Shown: positions 1-7,164, counted from the first letter of the stretch. The stretch is DNA of 23,128 nucleotides from an uncultured Eubacteriales bacterium (GCA_900548735.1 URMC01000022.1:1-23128), one strand, 5' to 3'. Numbers and translations: made by a program. The notes: generated by a model not told the origin, from the letters alone.

Positions 1-46
1 AACCCCTCCCCTACAAATATTGGTTTTTGTTAGGCGTGGGTGCCCA

Positions 47-246
47 AAAGCCCCTCTCCGGGAGGGGGGTGGCGCCGTCAGGCGGCAGGGGGAGAGCGCG
101 CAACTAAGGACTTCGTTTTTGTTTTGGATACCGCCCGCCAAACTTTGGGTGCGACAACTGTATAACTTTCCCCACTTTGCAAAATCTCCGCAGTTTCGCG
201 TGCTCCCCCACCCGCTCACGCGGGAGCCCCCTCCCGGAGGGAGCCT
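47..246. repeat. C-family dispersed repeat, copy 1 (about 200 bp, MITE-like)
   Basis: This stretch matches 18867-19081 and 19590-19785 in the same order and orientation. Shared landmarks are GCGCAAC near the left end, GATACCGC, GTGCGACAAC, TTTCCCCAC and GCTCCCCC near the right end. The left end carries GTGGCGCCGTCAGGCGGCAG, whose reverse complement forms the right end of the other two copies, so the ends are inverted repeats. No transposase is encoded inside. The internal match is imperfect, which suggests an old copy. Confidence 0.65.
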
Positions 247-249
247 TGC

Positions 250-268
250 GGGCGACCATTGGTCGCCC
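250..268. repeat. F-family hairpin, GGGCGACC/GGTCGCCC
   Basis: A perfect 8-bp stem, GGGCGACC and GGTCGCCC, around an ATT loop. Near-identical hairpins occur at 3523-3541 (loop GAT) and 9070-9096, where the stem is extended by flanking GTAG/CTAC. Confidence 0.6.
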
Positions 269-450
269 CTGCGAGGGGTATTCCCCTGTGTTTGCACATC
301 CTCCGTAGTTGGCGGCTGTTGCCCTGCGGCAACTCATGCCTGCCCGCCTGTATGGCATATCGCTTGGTCTGGGGCGGGTGCGCCCAAAGTTACGTGTCTG
401 CTGTTTCCCGCGTCTCCCGCGTCCCCTCGCGCCCCTCCAAACTTCGCCTG

Positions 451-687
451 ACGGAGCAGAGTTTGCGCAGAATCGTCGAACATCGCCCCGCAAGGCGTAT
501 TTCATACGCCGTGGGGCGATTTCGGCGATAGAAAACGGAAAAATAAAAGAAACCCGGCATAAGCCGGGTTTCTTCCTTAGATTTTGTCAAGGCAGCACAT
601 TCTTTGGAAGTATTGCATACTTTCCGGGAACTTGCTTTCTTAGAAAATCTTATTTCCGTTTTCGGTCTGCACGAACTATGCCCGTCA
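451..687 (-). repeat. E-family 3'-UTR block, copy 1 (downstream of GDPD)
   Basis: About 235 bp that closely match 3995-4230. Shared words include GACGGAGCA, GCGCAGAATCGTCGAACATC, TTTCGGCGATAGAAAACGGA, TTTCTTCCTTAGATTT, TTCCGGGAACTTGCTT and TTCCGTTTTCGGTCTGCACG. It begins four bases beyond the stop codon of the minus-strand phosphodiesterase gene. Read on the minus strand it carries an intrinsic terminator and then a second hairpin, whose stem is ATCGCCCC/GGGGCGAT. It may be a mobile terminator block or a conserved 3' RNA. Confidence 0.7.
538..572 (-). terminator. Intrinsic terminator of the acyl-CoA synthetase-GDPD operon
   Basis: On the minus strand a perfect 10-bp stem, GAAACCCGGC/GCCGGGTTTC (549-558 and 563-572) with a 4-base loop, is followed by TTTTATTTTT. 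It lies about 120 bases after the GDPD stop codon, inside the E-family block. Confidence 0.85.
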
Positions 688-690
688 AAA

Positions 691-1467
691 TCACGGTTTG
701 ATGCCGCCGGTGGTCTCCACAATGTCCGCGCCGAACGCGAGAGCTTGCTGCATTTCTTCGTCGGTGTGCAGAATCCACACGCCGAGGATGAAGCCGCGGC
801 TGTGTACCAGCGCGGAGTAGGCGTTGTCAACCGGGGGGGTGGTGTTCCATGCAGTCGCCTTGTTATCCAGGCGCATCCACACGGTGGTTTTATGCCCGGC
901 GGAGAAGGCGGCAAGGCGGTCAAGGTTTTCCTCGCTCACGGCGCCGTCATAGTGAAGCGGCGCGGTAGGAAAGCGCTTGGCAAAGCGTTCCAGCAGAGCA
1001 AGGTCGGAGCAGGTCAGACCCACGTTGCCCGCTTGCCCGTGCTTTTCCACCGTGTCAAACACCTTTTCGATCTGCTCTTCGGTAAAACTCTGCACCACGT
1101 TGTCGATTTTTGCCTCAATCCCGACCGATTTCATATAATCCAGCGCCTGCGACAGGGTGGGGATATGCTCGCCGGTGAATTTTTTGTTTTTCCACTCGCC
1201 CACGTCCACGTCGGCAAGGTCGGCAAAGGTCTTTTCCTTAATCGGCACTTTCTCCTCGCCGAACGGAACGCCCGCCACGCGCCCGGTGCGGTTGAGGTAC
1301 CGGTCATGCAGAATCACCACCACGTTGTCGGCGGTGCATTTGGGGTCAAACTCGATGATGTCATAGCCCTGTTCCACGGCAAGGCGGAACGCCGCCATGG
1401 TGTTTTCCGGTGCGTCGGTGCTCACGCCGCGGTGAGCCTGTAATTTGCAGTTTGTGTTGCGATACAT
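691..1467 (-). CDS. Glycerophosphodiester phosphodiesterase family protein
   Basis: The 258-residue product belongs to the GDPD family, TIM-barrel enzymes that hydrolyse glycerophosphodiesters from deacylated phospholipids to sn-glycerol 3-phosphate and an alcohol. The visible family residues are H12-R13-G14, E21-N22-T23, the E39-x-D41 pair and H54-D55, which fit the usual metal-binding and general acid/base positions. The C-terminus has VWILHTDEEM and a late GADIVET, the equivalent of the common GVDGIITD segment. There is no signal peptide, so a cytoplasmic enzyme of the UgpQ type is likely, and the length is normal. The ATG is preceded by GAAAGGAAA. It starts 13 bases after the acyl-CoA synthetase stop codon and is almost certainly in the same operon, which suggests a shared role in lipid turnover. 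Substrate preference cannot be read from the sequence. Confidence 0.88.
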   Translation of the reverse strand: MYRNTNCKLQAHRGVSTDAPENTMAAFRLAVEQGYDIIEFDPKCTADNVVVILHDRYLNRTGRVAGVPFGEEKVPIKEKTFADLADVDVGEWKNKKFTGEHIPTLSQALDYMKSVGIEAKIDNVVQSFTEEQIEKVFDTVEKHGQAGNVGLTCSDLALLERFAKRFPTAPLHYDGAVSEENLDRLAAFSAGHKTTVWMRLDNKATAWNTTPPVDNAYSALVHSRGFILGVWILHTDEEMQQALAFGADIVETTGGIKP

Positions 1468-1480
1468 AGCGTTTCCTTTC

Positions 1481-3169
1481 TTATTTCACCAGATGCCGCT
1501 TGATTTTGCGGGAGGTGGTTTTTTCAAACTCGGTGTCTCTCATCTCCAGGTCCTTGACCTTTTTGAAGGACGGGAGTTTCTTGTTCATATTCATAATCTT
1601 CGCGTAGATGGCGTGGTGCATCGCGTCAAGCGACGTGCCCTCGGTAAACGCGTCCCGGTTGGGGTAAACAATCGCCGTGAGGTTGACGACCCCGTCCGCC
1701 TCGCGCCCGACCACAACCGCCTCCGCGATTTCCGGGATTTCGGAGAGGTACTCCTCAATCTCCTCCGGGAAGACGTTTTTGCCGTTTTCCAGCACGATAA
1801 CCGACTTCATCCGCCCCGTGATGTAGATGTACCCGTCGCCGTCCATATACCCCACGTCGCCCGTGCGGTACCAGCCGTCCTCGGTAAAGGCTTTTGCGTT
1901 CTCCTCCGGGTTGTTGTAGTAGCCCAGCATGACGTTGTCGCCCTTGACCTGAATTTCGCCCTCGTCATAGCCCTTTTCGTTTTTGCCCGTGGCGGCAATG
2001 CGCGCCACACAGCCCGGCACCGCGGGGCCCACAGACCCCGCCTTGGGCGCAAAATACGGCGTTACGGCAATCAGGGGCGAACACTCGGTGATTCCGTACC
2101 CCTCGCAGATCCGGATGCCCAGCGCGTCATATTTCTTCACCATTTCGGGGTTCAGCGCCGCGCCGCCGCAGATAATCTTTTGAAGGTGCCCGCCAAACGC
2201 GGCGTTCACGCTCTTGAAAAAGCTGCCGCGCAGGTCGATGCCGACGTGCCGCAGCCCGCCGGAAATTTTCAGCATGGCGGCAAGGGCTTTGTCCTTGCCC
2301 TTTTTCTTGGCTTCGTCCTGAATTTTTTTGTACATCGTGGTCACGAAAAGCGGAACCAGCACAAGCCCGGTGGGCTTGAACTCGGCAAGGTTTTTCATCA
2401 GGTGCCGGAGCGAATCGTTGATCCCGACGGTCGCGCCGTAGTTGATCAGCGCCAGCATACACATCAGCTCATACGTGTGGTGAATCGGCAGAATCGACAC
2501 CGCCGTGTCGGTGGGGAAGAACTCGACCGAGGCGCACGCCGCGTTGACGGCGGTGCAAACGTTCTTTTCGGAGAGCATCACGCATTTGCTGGTGCCCGTG
2601 GTGCCGGAGGTAAACAGCATCACGGCAAGGTTCTCATGGTCGCGGTCGGGCAGGGTGTAGCCGCCGGCAAGGGCTTCCTCGCCCTTTTGCAGGAGGGTTT
2701 CAAAGCGGATGAGTTTGTCGTTTTCTTCCACTTCCTCGGTGGAAAAGAAGTAGCGGAGCGTGGGGTGGGACTCCATGGCGTGGGCAAATTTTTCGGCAAA
2801 GCCCTTGCCCATAACCACGGCTTCGGCTTCCACGCCGGAGAGAAAGCCCTCGATTTCGGTGATGTTCAGCTCCTTGTCCATGGGGATAATCACGCTGCCT
2901 GCGGCGATAGCGGCAAGGTAAGTGCCGACCCACTCCGGCGAGGTCTCGCCGATCACGGCAATGCGCTTGCCGGCAAGCCCGAAGGCGGTCAGCCCCGCCG
3001 CCTCTGCCAGCGTGCGGTGGGTGAACGTGCCGTAGGACATAGACTCGTAGCCCGCGCCCGCGCGGTAGCGGAAGAGGGTCTTGTCACCCCGCGGCTCGGC
3101 GAGTGAAAGCAGGTGCTTCACGCTGGAAACCGGGGTGAAAATGCGTTCGTTTTTTTTGATTTTCGACAT
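1481..3169 (-). CDS. AMP-forming acyl-CoA synthetase (long-chain fatty acid-CoA ligase-like)
   Basis: The 562-residue product is an ANL-superfamily adenylate-forming enzyme. It would activate a carboxylic acid, probably a fatty acid, with ATP to acyl-AMP and transfer the acyl group to CoA or another thiol. The P-loop motif LFTSGTTGTSK lies near residues 185-195, YGITECSP near 358-365, YRTGD at 434-438, and GRMKSVIVLENGKNVFPEEIEE marks the C-terminal hinge. Lys555 in SRKIKR is the probable catalytic lysine of the C-terminal domain. No membrane segment or carrier-protein domain is fused. The ATG has GAAAGGA eight bases upstream. A consensus promoter lies about 220 bases upstream, and the gene leads an operon with the phosphodiesterase. 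It could instead be an acyl-ACP synthetase, because this family is poorly separated by motif alone. Confidence 0.87.
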   Translation of the reverse strand: MSKIKKNERIFTPVSSVKHLLSLAEPRGDKTLFRYRAGAGYESMSYGTFTHRTLAEAAGLTAFGLAGKRIAVIGETSPEWVGTYLAAIAAGSVIIPMDKELNITEIEGFLSGVEAEAVVMGKGFAEKFAHAMESHPTLRYFFSTEEVEENDKLIRFETLLQKGEEALAGGYTLPDRDHENLAVMLFTSGTTGTSKCVMLSEKNVCTAVNAACASVEFFPTDTAVSILPIHHTYELMCMLALINYGATVGINDSLRHLMKNLAEFKPTGLVLVPLFVTTMYKKIQDEAKKKGKDKALAAMLKISGGLRHVGIDLRGSFFKSVNAAFGGHLQKIICGGAALNPEMVKKYDALGIRICEGYGITECSPLIAVTPYFAPKAGSVGPAVPGCVARIAATGKNEKGYDEGEIQVKGDNVMLGYYNNPEENAKAFTEDGWYRTGDVGYMDGDGYIYITGRMKSVIVLENGKNVFPEEIEEYLSEIPEIAEAVVVGREADGVVNLTAIVYPNRDAFTEGTSLDAMHHAIYAKIMNMNKKLPSFKKVKDLEMRDTEFEKTTSRKIKRHLVK

Positions 3170-3381
3170 ACTTTATTCCTTTCGTGTGCGTGCCTTGCGG
3201 CACGGAATTCCCGACAGGAACGGTGCCGCCCCGGTGCCGCGCGAGAGCGCCGCGCGCCAAGCGACAGAAGCATTGAGCGCGCGAAACGGCGGATCGGCGG
3301 GCGTCAGCCCAAGCGTCCGGCATTGAAGCCGCGCGCCGCCGACCCGGCGCGGGAGGGCGAAAACGCCGCACCCCGACAGGT
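3170..3381 (-). promoter_or_regulatory. Long GC-rich leader of the acyl-CoA synthetase operon
   Basis: From the predicted start of transcription (about 3381) to the ATG (3169) there are about 210 untranslated bases, very rich in GC, with several possible hairpins. One of these, GTGCCGCAAGGCAC, lies just upstream of the ribosome binding site. I do not recognise a known riboswitch, and antisense open frames here look spurious. Confidence 0.4.
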
Positions 3382-3387
3382 AAGCAC

Positions 3388-3416
3388 ATTGTAGCACGTT
3401 TCCCGCCCCGTGTCAA
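3388..3416 (-). promoter_or_regulatory. Sigma-A-type promoter for the acyl-CoA synthetase-GDPD operon
   Basis: On the minus strand TTGACA (3416-3411) and TACAAT (3393-3388) are separated by exactly 17 bases. The -35 element matches consensus fully and the -10 element at five of six positions. This is the strongest promoter-like sequence in the left arm. Confidence 0.8.
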
Positions 3417-3432
3417 GGCGTTTGCGAAAATT

Positions 3433-3448
3433 TGTTGACCGGTCAACA
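3433..3448. promoter_or_regulatory. 16-bp perfect palindrome next to the acyl-CoA synthetase promoter (candidate operator)
   Basis: TGTTGACCGGTCAACA is a perfect palindrome centred about 27 bases upstream of the -35 hexamer on the minus strand. Size and position suit a dimeric transcription factor site. No regulator gene lies alongside, so the cognate protein is unknown. Confidence 0.5.
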
Positions 3449-3567
3449 CGAGATAAGAAGGGTGTTTTTTGCGATTTTGCAGAAAATGTCTTGACAAACG
3501 GAACGGGGGATTGTTTTCGGGCGGGCGACCGATGGTCGCCCTTGCAAGGAGCAAGGTACATTCCCGC

Positions 3568-3580
3568 AATGTTCGCACAA
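3568..3580 (+). repeat. AATGTTCGCACAA 13-mer, copy 1 of 5
   Basis: The same 13-mer occurs at 9119-9131, 9299-9311 and 15848-15860, and with one change (GATGTTCGCACAA) at 3913-3925. In four of the five cases an AAGGCTCCC B-type repeat end begins within about five bases. It may be part of the repeat or a preferred insertion context. Confidence 0.6.
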
Positions 3581-3584
3581 CTCC

Positions 3585-3737
3585 AAGGCTCCCTTGTGTA
3601 AAGGGAGCTGGCGCGACAGCGCCTGAGGGATTGTAAAAGTGTGGAGATTGCAGAACAGAAAAGAAAAAGATAGTTTGTGTCAGGAACAACCCCTCCGCCG
3701 CGCTCCGCGCGGCACCTCCCCTTACACAGGGCAGGCT
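3585..3737. repeat. B-family MITE-like element, copy 1 (about 153 bp)
   Basis: The left end AAGGCTCCCTTGTGTAAAGG and the right end, read on the minus strand as AGCCTGCCCTGTGTAAGG, form imperfect terminal inverted repeats of roughly 50 bases. Each arm also holds its own small hairpin (GGCGC..GCGCC on the left, CCGCGC..GCGCGG on the right). The A-rich core GAACAGAAAAGAAAAAGATA is shared with the second copy at 15866-16019. There is no coding capacity, which is consistent with a non-autonomous element. Confidence 0.72.
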
Positions 3738-3826
3738 CAGAAGTGCGCCGCCGGAATGTGGGGTAGAAATTCCGCACAGCGGGAAGGGAAACCCACACCC
3801 CTGTGATGGTTAGTTTTTGTCAGGGC

Positions 3827-3847
3827 GGGGGCATATGGAATGCCCCC
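3827..3847. repeat. F-family hairpin, GGGGGCAT/ATGCCCCC
   Basis: A perfect 8-bp stem around an ATGGA loop. The hairpin at 9025-9045 has the identical loop but a different stem, also perfectly paired, so stem changes have been compensated on the opposite arm. Confidence 0.6.
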
Positions 3848-3927
3848 CCTACGGGGTTAGATTTTCGCAGGACAAACAAGACGTCGAGGCACCGGACAAA
3901 GTGCTTCCCTGCGATGTTCGCACAAAC

Positions 3928-3970
3928 AAAAGGCTCCCTTGTGCAAAGGGAGCTGGCGCGCCAGCCTTTT
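3928..3970. repeat. Solitary B-family repeat end
   Basis: AAAAGGCTCCCTTGTGCAAA is followed by GGGAGCTGGCGCGCCAGC, matching the left terminal repeat of the B elements. There is no matching right end, and an E-family block starts 25 bases further on. It may be a truncated element. Confidence 0.55.
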
Positions 3971-3994
3971 AGCCCCGCCGCCAAACATCCCCGT

Positions 3995-4230
3995 GACGGA
4001 GCAAAATTTGCGCAGAATCGTCGAACATCCGACTGAGAGGCGTACCGGGTACGCCGAAGGAGGATTTCGGCGATAGAAAACGGAAAATGAAACCCGGGCA
4101 CAATGTGCCAGGGTTTCTTCCTTAGATTTCGTCAAGGTAGCACTTTCTTCGGATATTTTGCAAACATTCCGGGAACTTGCTTCCTTAAAAATCCTTTTTC
4201 CGTTTTCGGTCTGCACGAATTATGCCCGTC
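3995..4230 (-). repeat. E-family 3'-UTR block, copy 2 (downstream of copA)
   Basis: This is the second copy of the block described at 451-687, again placed just beyond the stop codon of a minus-strand gene (copA ends at 4244). The terminator stem and the second hairpin have both changed sequence while keeping an inverted-repeat form (the latter is GGCGTACC/GGTACGCC here). Confidence 0.7.
4083..4117 (-). terminator. Intrinsic terminator of copA
   Basis: On the minus strand GAAACCC (4117-4111) pairs with GGGTTTC (4095-4089); after one mismatch a further 5 bp form around a 3-base loop. ATTTT follows. It occupies the same position in the E block as the GDPD terminator. Confidence 0.72.
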
Positions 4231-4243
4231 GCCTATCTGCACG

Positions 4244-4465
4244 TCACTCGACGGTGTAGCCCGCGGCGGTGATCGCTTCTTTCATTTTCTGCACGTCCGT
4301 TCCGGCGGAAACGACGGTGGCGGTGCCGGCTTCCAGGTCCACCTTGACCGACTTCACGCCGTGCAGCGCCGACAGGGCTTTTTCCACGTGCGCCACACAG
4401 TGGCCGCACATCATCCCCTTGACATGGAGAACGGTGGTGGTTTCTTCTTTTTTCTTCCCGAACAT
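4244..4465 (-). CDS. copZ: Possible internally initiated CopZ-like copper chaperone (in-frame 3' end of copA)
   Basis: Codon 784 of copA is an ATG at 4465, preceded by AAAAGGAG (4482-4475) with 9-base spacing, one of the best ribosome binding sites in the window. Starting there gives a 73-residue protein, MFGKKKEETTTVLHVKG and onwards, that is exactly one HMA domain with the copper-binding GMMCGHC (Cys20, Cys23), the size of a normal CopZ chaperone. CopZ proteins carry cytosolic Cu(I) to CopA. The linker before it in the full protein, EKEQKQKEKET, is simply the translated ribosome-binding-site region, so the fusion probably arose when the stop codon of an upstream copA was lost in front of a separate copZ. 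Both products could still be made. Initiation itself is inferred, not shown. Confidence 0.6.
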   Translation of the reverse strand: MFGKKKEETTTVLHVKGMMCGHCVAHVEKALSALHGVKSVKVDLEAGTATVVSAGTDVQKMKEAITAAGYTVE

Positions 4466-6814
4466 AGTTTCTTTCTCCTTTTGTTTTTGTTCTTTTTCCG
4501 CCGCTTTGCGCGCGGCTTCCTTTTCTTTTAACACGGGGGGTACAAAGCGCCACAACCGCAGGGCGTTCAGCACCACAAACAGCGACGAAAGGCTCATCGC
4601 CGCGGAGGCGATCATCGGGGTCAGCAGAATCCCCGCCGCGGGGTAAAACACCCCTGCCGCCAGCGGAATGCAAACCGCGTTGTAAAACAGCGCCCAGAAC
4701 AGGTTTTCGCGGATGTTGCGCCGCGTGGCTTTGCCGAGCTCCACCGCGGCAACCGCCTCGGTGAGGGAACTGCCCGAAAGCACCACGCCCGCGGACTCCA
4801 CCGCCACGCCCGTACCCGCGCCGATGGCAAGACCCACGTCTGCCCGCGCCAGCGCCGGTGCGTCGTTGATTCCGTCGCCCACCATGGCGGTGACGCCGGA
4901 TTTCGTGTACTCCGCCACGATTTCTTCCTTATCTTTGGGCAACAGCCCCGCGCGGTAGCCGTCCACGCCTGCGGCGGCGGCAATTTTCTTGGCGGCGCCC
5001 TCGTGGTCGCCGGTCAGCATCACCACCTGCACGCCGTGTTTTTGCAGCTCCGCCACTGCGGCGCGGCTGTCGGGGCGCAGGGTATCCGCCACTGCGGCAA
5101 GCGCGAGAAACACGTTCCCAGAGGACAATAATACCACACTTTTGCCCTCGTTTTCAAGGGCTTTGGCGGCATTGACCGTCTTTTCGTCGGGTTTCGGCGC
5201 GCCCGGCTCGGTTTCAAACAGGCGGCGGTTACCCGCAAACAACAGTTTGCCCGCAAACAACCGTTCGCCCGCAAACGCGGAGTTTCCGCCCGCGCATACC
5301 GCGCGCAACCCCTTGCCGGGCAGGACCTCAAAATCGGTCAGCTCCACGCGCGCGTCGGTCAGCGCCGCCAGGGGGACAGCCACCGGGTGCGTGCTGTTTG
5401 CCTCCATCGAGGCAAGCAGGGTTTTGGCGGTTTCCCCGTCGCCGGAGAGCGCCATAAAGTCGGTCACCGACATTTCGCCGCGCGTCAGCGTTCCTGTTTT
5501 GTCGGTCAGCAGGGTTTTCACGCCTGCCAGGGTTTCCAGCGCTTCCGCGCTTTTGAAGAGAATGCCGAAACGTGCGCCCCGCCCGCTGCCCACCGCAATG
5601 GCGGTCGGCGTGGCAAGCCCCAGCGCGCAAGGGCAGGAAATTACCAGCACCGAAACGGCGGCGCGAAACGCGGTGGCGGGGGATTTTGCCGCAATCAGCC
5701 ACACGGCGGCGGTCAGAACCGCAATGCCCAGCACCACGGGCACAAACACGGCGCTGACCCTGTCGGCAAGGCGCTGTGCGGGGGCTTTGGTGGCGGCGGT
5801 CTCTTCCAACAGCGCCGCAATGCGGCGGAGCGTGGTTTCACTGCCCACCTTTTCGATTTCCACTTCAATCAGCCCTTCGGTCAGCAGTGCCGCGCCGTAC
5901 ACGCCGTCCCCTGCCGTAACCGTGCGGGGGAGCGACTCGCCGGTGAGCATGGCTTCGTTTACGCTACCCGTGCCGGAAAGTACTTTGCCGTCCGCGGGGA
6001 TTTTTTCGCCCGCGGGCACCTGCACGACGTCGCCTTTTTGCAGGTCTTCCAAGGGGATTTCCACAAACAAGTCGCCGCGCCTGACGCGTGCGGAGGTCGC
6101 CTCCTCGGCGATGAGCGCGCGCACCGCGCCCGCCGCCTTGTGGCGGGCGCGCCCCTCGAGGAACTTGCCCACCGAAACAAGGGTCAGGATCGTGGCGGCG
6201 GATTCGAGATACAGGTCATGCAGGTAGGTGTGCACCATATGGTGGTTGCCCGTGGCGGTGCCCACAAAAATCATCACGCCCGCAAACACGCCGTAAAGGG
6301 CGGAGGCGGTGGAGCCGAGCGCCACCAGCGAGTCCATATTCGGCGCGCCGTGAAAGAGAGCCGAAAAGCCGTTGACCAAGAAGTGGCGTTCAATCACCAT
6401 CACCGACCCGGCAAGGAGAAATTGCAGGAGGAAAAAGAGCCATGGCAGGGTTTCGCCCGTGAAAAACGGAACCGCCGGGAGAAAGGGGATCATATGCCAC
6501 ATCGCGATCAGCATCAGAAGCGCCGTCAGCACGGCGGAAACGATTAAGCGCGTGCGGCTTTTTTCCACCTCTTTTTTTTGGGTTTCTTCGGCGTCCCCGC
6601 GCGAGAGCCCGTACCCGGCGCGGGAGAGCGCGGTTTGCAGTTTTTTGAAGACCGCGCCCTCGTCGGCGCCGTCGTCCAGCGTGAGCGACAGCGTGCCGGA
6701 AAGCAGACTGACGGTGTACGACCCGGCGGGCAGAACCGTGCCCGCCGCGCGTTCCACATGCGCCACGCAAGAGGCGCACGTCATCCCTTTGACGGCGAAT
6801 GTTGCTTTTTTCAT
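4244..6814 (-). CDS. copA: Copper-translocating P-type ATPase with N- and C-terminal heavy-metal-binding domains
   Basis: This 856-residue P1B-ATPase should export Cu(I) across the cytoplasmic membrane at the cost of ATP. An N-terminal HMA domain carries GMTCASC (Cys13, Cys16). The transport core contains the TGES actuator motif, the membrane CPC motif at 394-396 that marks Cu/Ag pumps, DKTGT with the phosphorylated Asp438, an STHP version of the usual SEHP motif, and GDGINDAP. A second HMA domain with GMMCGHC fills about the last 70 residues, behind a charged Lys/Glu-rich linker; a C-terminal HMA is unusual for this family. I chose the ATG at 6814 because GAAAGGAG lies 11 bases upstream and MKKATFAVKGMTC is the natural domain start; the 27-codon upstream extension runs back into an A-family repeat. 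The C-terminal domain also has its own internal start (see the CopZ-like entry). Confidence 0.95.
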   Translation of the reverse strand: MKKATFAVKGMTCASCVAHVERAAGTVLPAGSYTVSLLSGTLSLTLDDGADEGAVFKKLQTALSRAGYGLSRGDAEETQKKEVEKSRTRLIVSAVLTALLMLIAMWHMIPFLPAVPFFTGETLPWLFFLLQFLLAGSVMVIERHFLVNGFSALFHGAPNMDSLVALGSTASALYGVFAGVMIFVGTATGNHHMVHTYLHDLYLESAATILTLVSVGKFLEGRARHKAAGAVRALIAEEATSARVRRGDLFVEIPLEDLQKGDVVQVPAGEKIPADGKVLSGTGSVNEAMLTGESLPRTVTAGDGVYGAALLTEGLIEVEIEKVGSETTLRRIAALLEETAATKAPAQRLADRVSAVFVPVVLGIAVLTAAVWLIAAKSPATAFRAAVSVLVISCPCALGLATPTAIAVGSGRGARFGILFKSAEALETLAGVKTLLTDKTGTLTRGEMSVTDFMALSGDGETAKTLLASMEANSTHPVAVPLAALTDARVELTDFEVLPGKGLRAVCAGGNSAFAGERLFAGKLLFAGNRRLFETEPGAPKPDEKTVNAAKALENEGKSVVLLSSGNVFLALAAVADTLRPDSRAAVAELQKHGVQVVMLTGDHEGAAKKIAAAAGVDGYRAGLLPKDKEEIVAEYTKSGVTAMVGDGINDAPALARADVGLAIGAGTGVAVESAGVVLSGSSLTEAVAAVELGKATRRNIRENLFWALFYNAVCIPLAAGVFYPAAGILLTPMIASAAMSLSSLFVVLNALRLWRFVPPVLKEKEAARKAAEKEQKQKEKETMFGKKKEETTTVLHVKGMMCGHCVAHVEKALSALHGVKSVKVDLEAGTATVVSAGTDVQKMKEAITAAGYTVE
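4475..4482 (-). promoter_or_regulatory. Internal ribosome binding site within copA
   Basis: AAAAGGAG on the minus strand, 9 bases before the in-frame ATG at 4465. It is at least as good as the site at the copA start itself. Confidence 0.6.
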
Positions 6815-6856
6815 TCTCTGGGCTTCTCCTTTCATGTTGCCACACGGCGGCAGTTG

Positions 6857-7046
6857 TTCAAAAGTTTTTGAAGGAAAGTTTTTGAAGGATTCCAAAGGAA
6901 ACTTTTTTCAAAAAGTTTCCTTTGGCGCGTCTCCTTTTGGCGTTTCTTTTTGTTAGCTTTTTCTTTGCGCCTGCGCTCACAAAGAAAAAGCGGGTGTAAA
7001 ATCTGACGACGGAATGGAAGAGTAACTTTACGTCAGGCGGGAGGGG
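6857..7046 (+). repeat. A-family double-hairpin repeat, copy 1
   Basis: A 34-base palindrome at 6892-6925 (stem CCAAAGGAAACTTTTT and its complement, 2-base centre) is followed by a second stem (AGCTTTTTCTTTG and CAAAGAAAAAGC). The conserved tail GAGTAACTTTACGTCAGG lies at about 7020-7037. At the left edge AAAGTTTTTGAAGG is duplicated. The copy lies in the copA leader. Confidence 0.72.
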
Positions 7047-7104
7047 AGACCCGCACCCCTGCAAATATTGGGTTTTGTCAGGCGTGGGTGCCCGAAAGCC
7101 CCCA

Positions 7105-7137
7105 CTCCGACGTTGACGCTTTGCGTCAACGTCGGAG
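7105..7137. repeat. D-family hairpin, intact form (15-bp perfect stem)
   Basis: CTCCGACGTTGACGC and GCGTCAACGTCGGAG form a perfect 15-bp stem around TTT. The D units near the DUF559 gene keep GTTGACGC/GCGTCAAC but have lost part of the right arm, so this looks like the complete form. Confidence 0.7.
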
Positions 7138-7164
7138 GGAGCCTTTTCGCGCTCTTTTTTTAAA

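Larger units (their letters stand above)
1..690. other. Intergenic repeat-rich stretch left of the GDPD gene
   Basis: I see no convincing gene here. The stretch holds a truncated F-type module at 1-56 (ACAAATATTGG followed by GGCGTGGGTGCCC, also present near 7060-7095), a C-type element at 47-246, an F-type hairpin at 250-268 and an E-type 3'-UTR block at 451-687. Open frames in this stretch have no ribosome binding site and encode arginine/proline-rich translations typical of GC-rich non-coding DNA. Confidence 0.7.
3449..4243. other. Intergenic repeat cluster between the acyl-CoA synthetase promoter and copA
   Basis: No gene is supported here. The stretch holds an F hairpin (3523-3541), the 13-mer AATGTTCGCACAA (3568-3580), a full B element (3585-3737), a second F hairpin (3827-3847), another 13-mer copy with one change (3913-3925), a solitary B-type end (3928-3970) and the E block that terminates copA (3995-4230). 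The two flanking genes are both on the minus strand. Confidence 0.65.

Noticed and set aside
604..3106. Long plus-strand open frames (about 280 and 550 codons) opposite the GDPD and acyl-CoA synthetase genes
   Set aside because: They mirror strong minus-strand genes in GC-rich DNA, have no ribosome binding sites, and their translations are His/Arg/Val-rich with no recognisable domain.
3170..3381. Riboswitch in the acyl-CoA synthetase leader
   Set aside because: The leader is long and structured, but I could not match any known riboswitch core, so it is listed only as a structured leader.
3568..3580. LexA (SOS) box
   Set aside because: GTTCG matches half of the Gram-positive consensus, but the required CGAAC half is absent at the correct spacing in all five copies.
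4989..6547. Plus-strand open frames opposite copA
   Set aside because: They are shadows of the copA coding frame; the Ser/Ala/Arg-rich composition has no family resemblance.
6815..6895. 27-codon upstream extension of copA
   Set aside because: It overlaps the A-family repeat; the conserved HMA start MKKATFAVKG has its own AAAGGAG.
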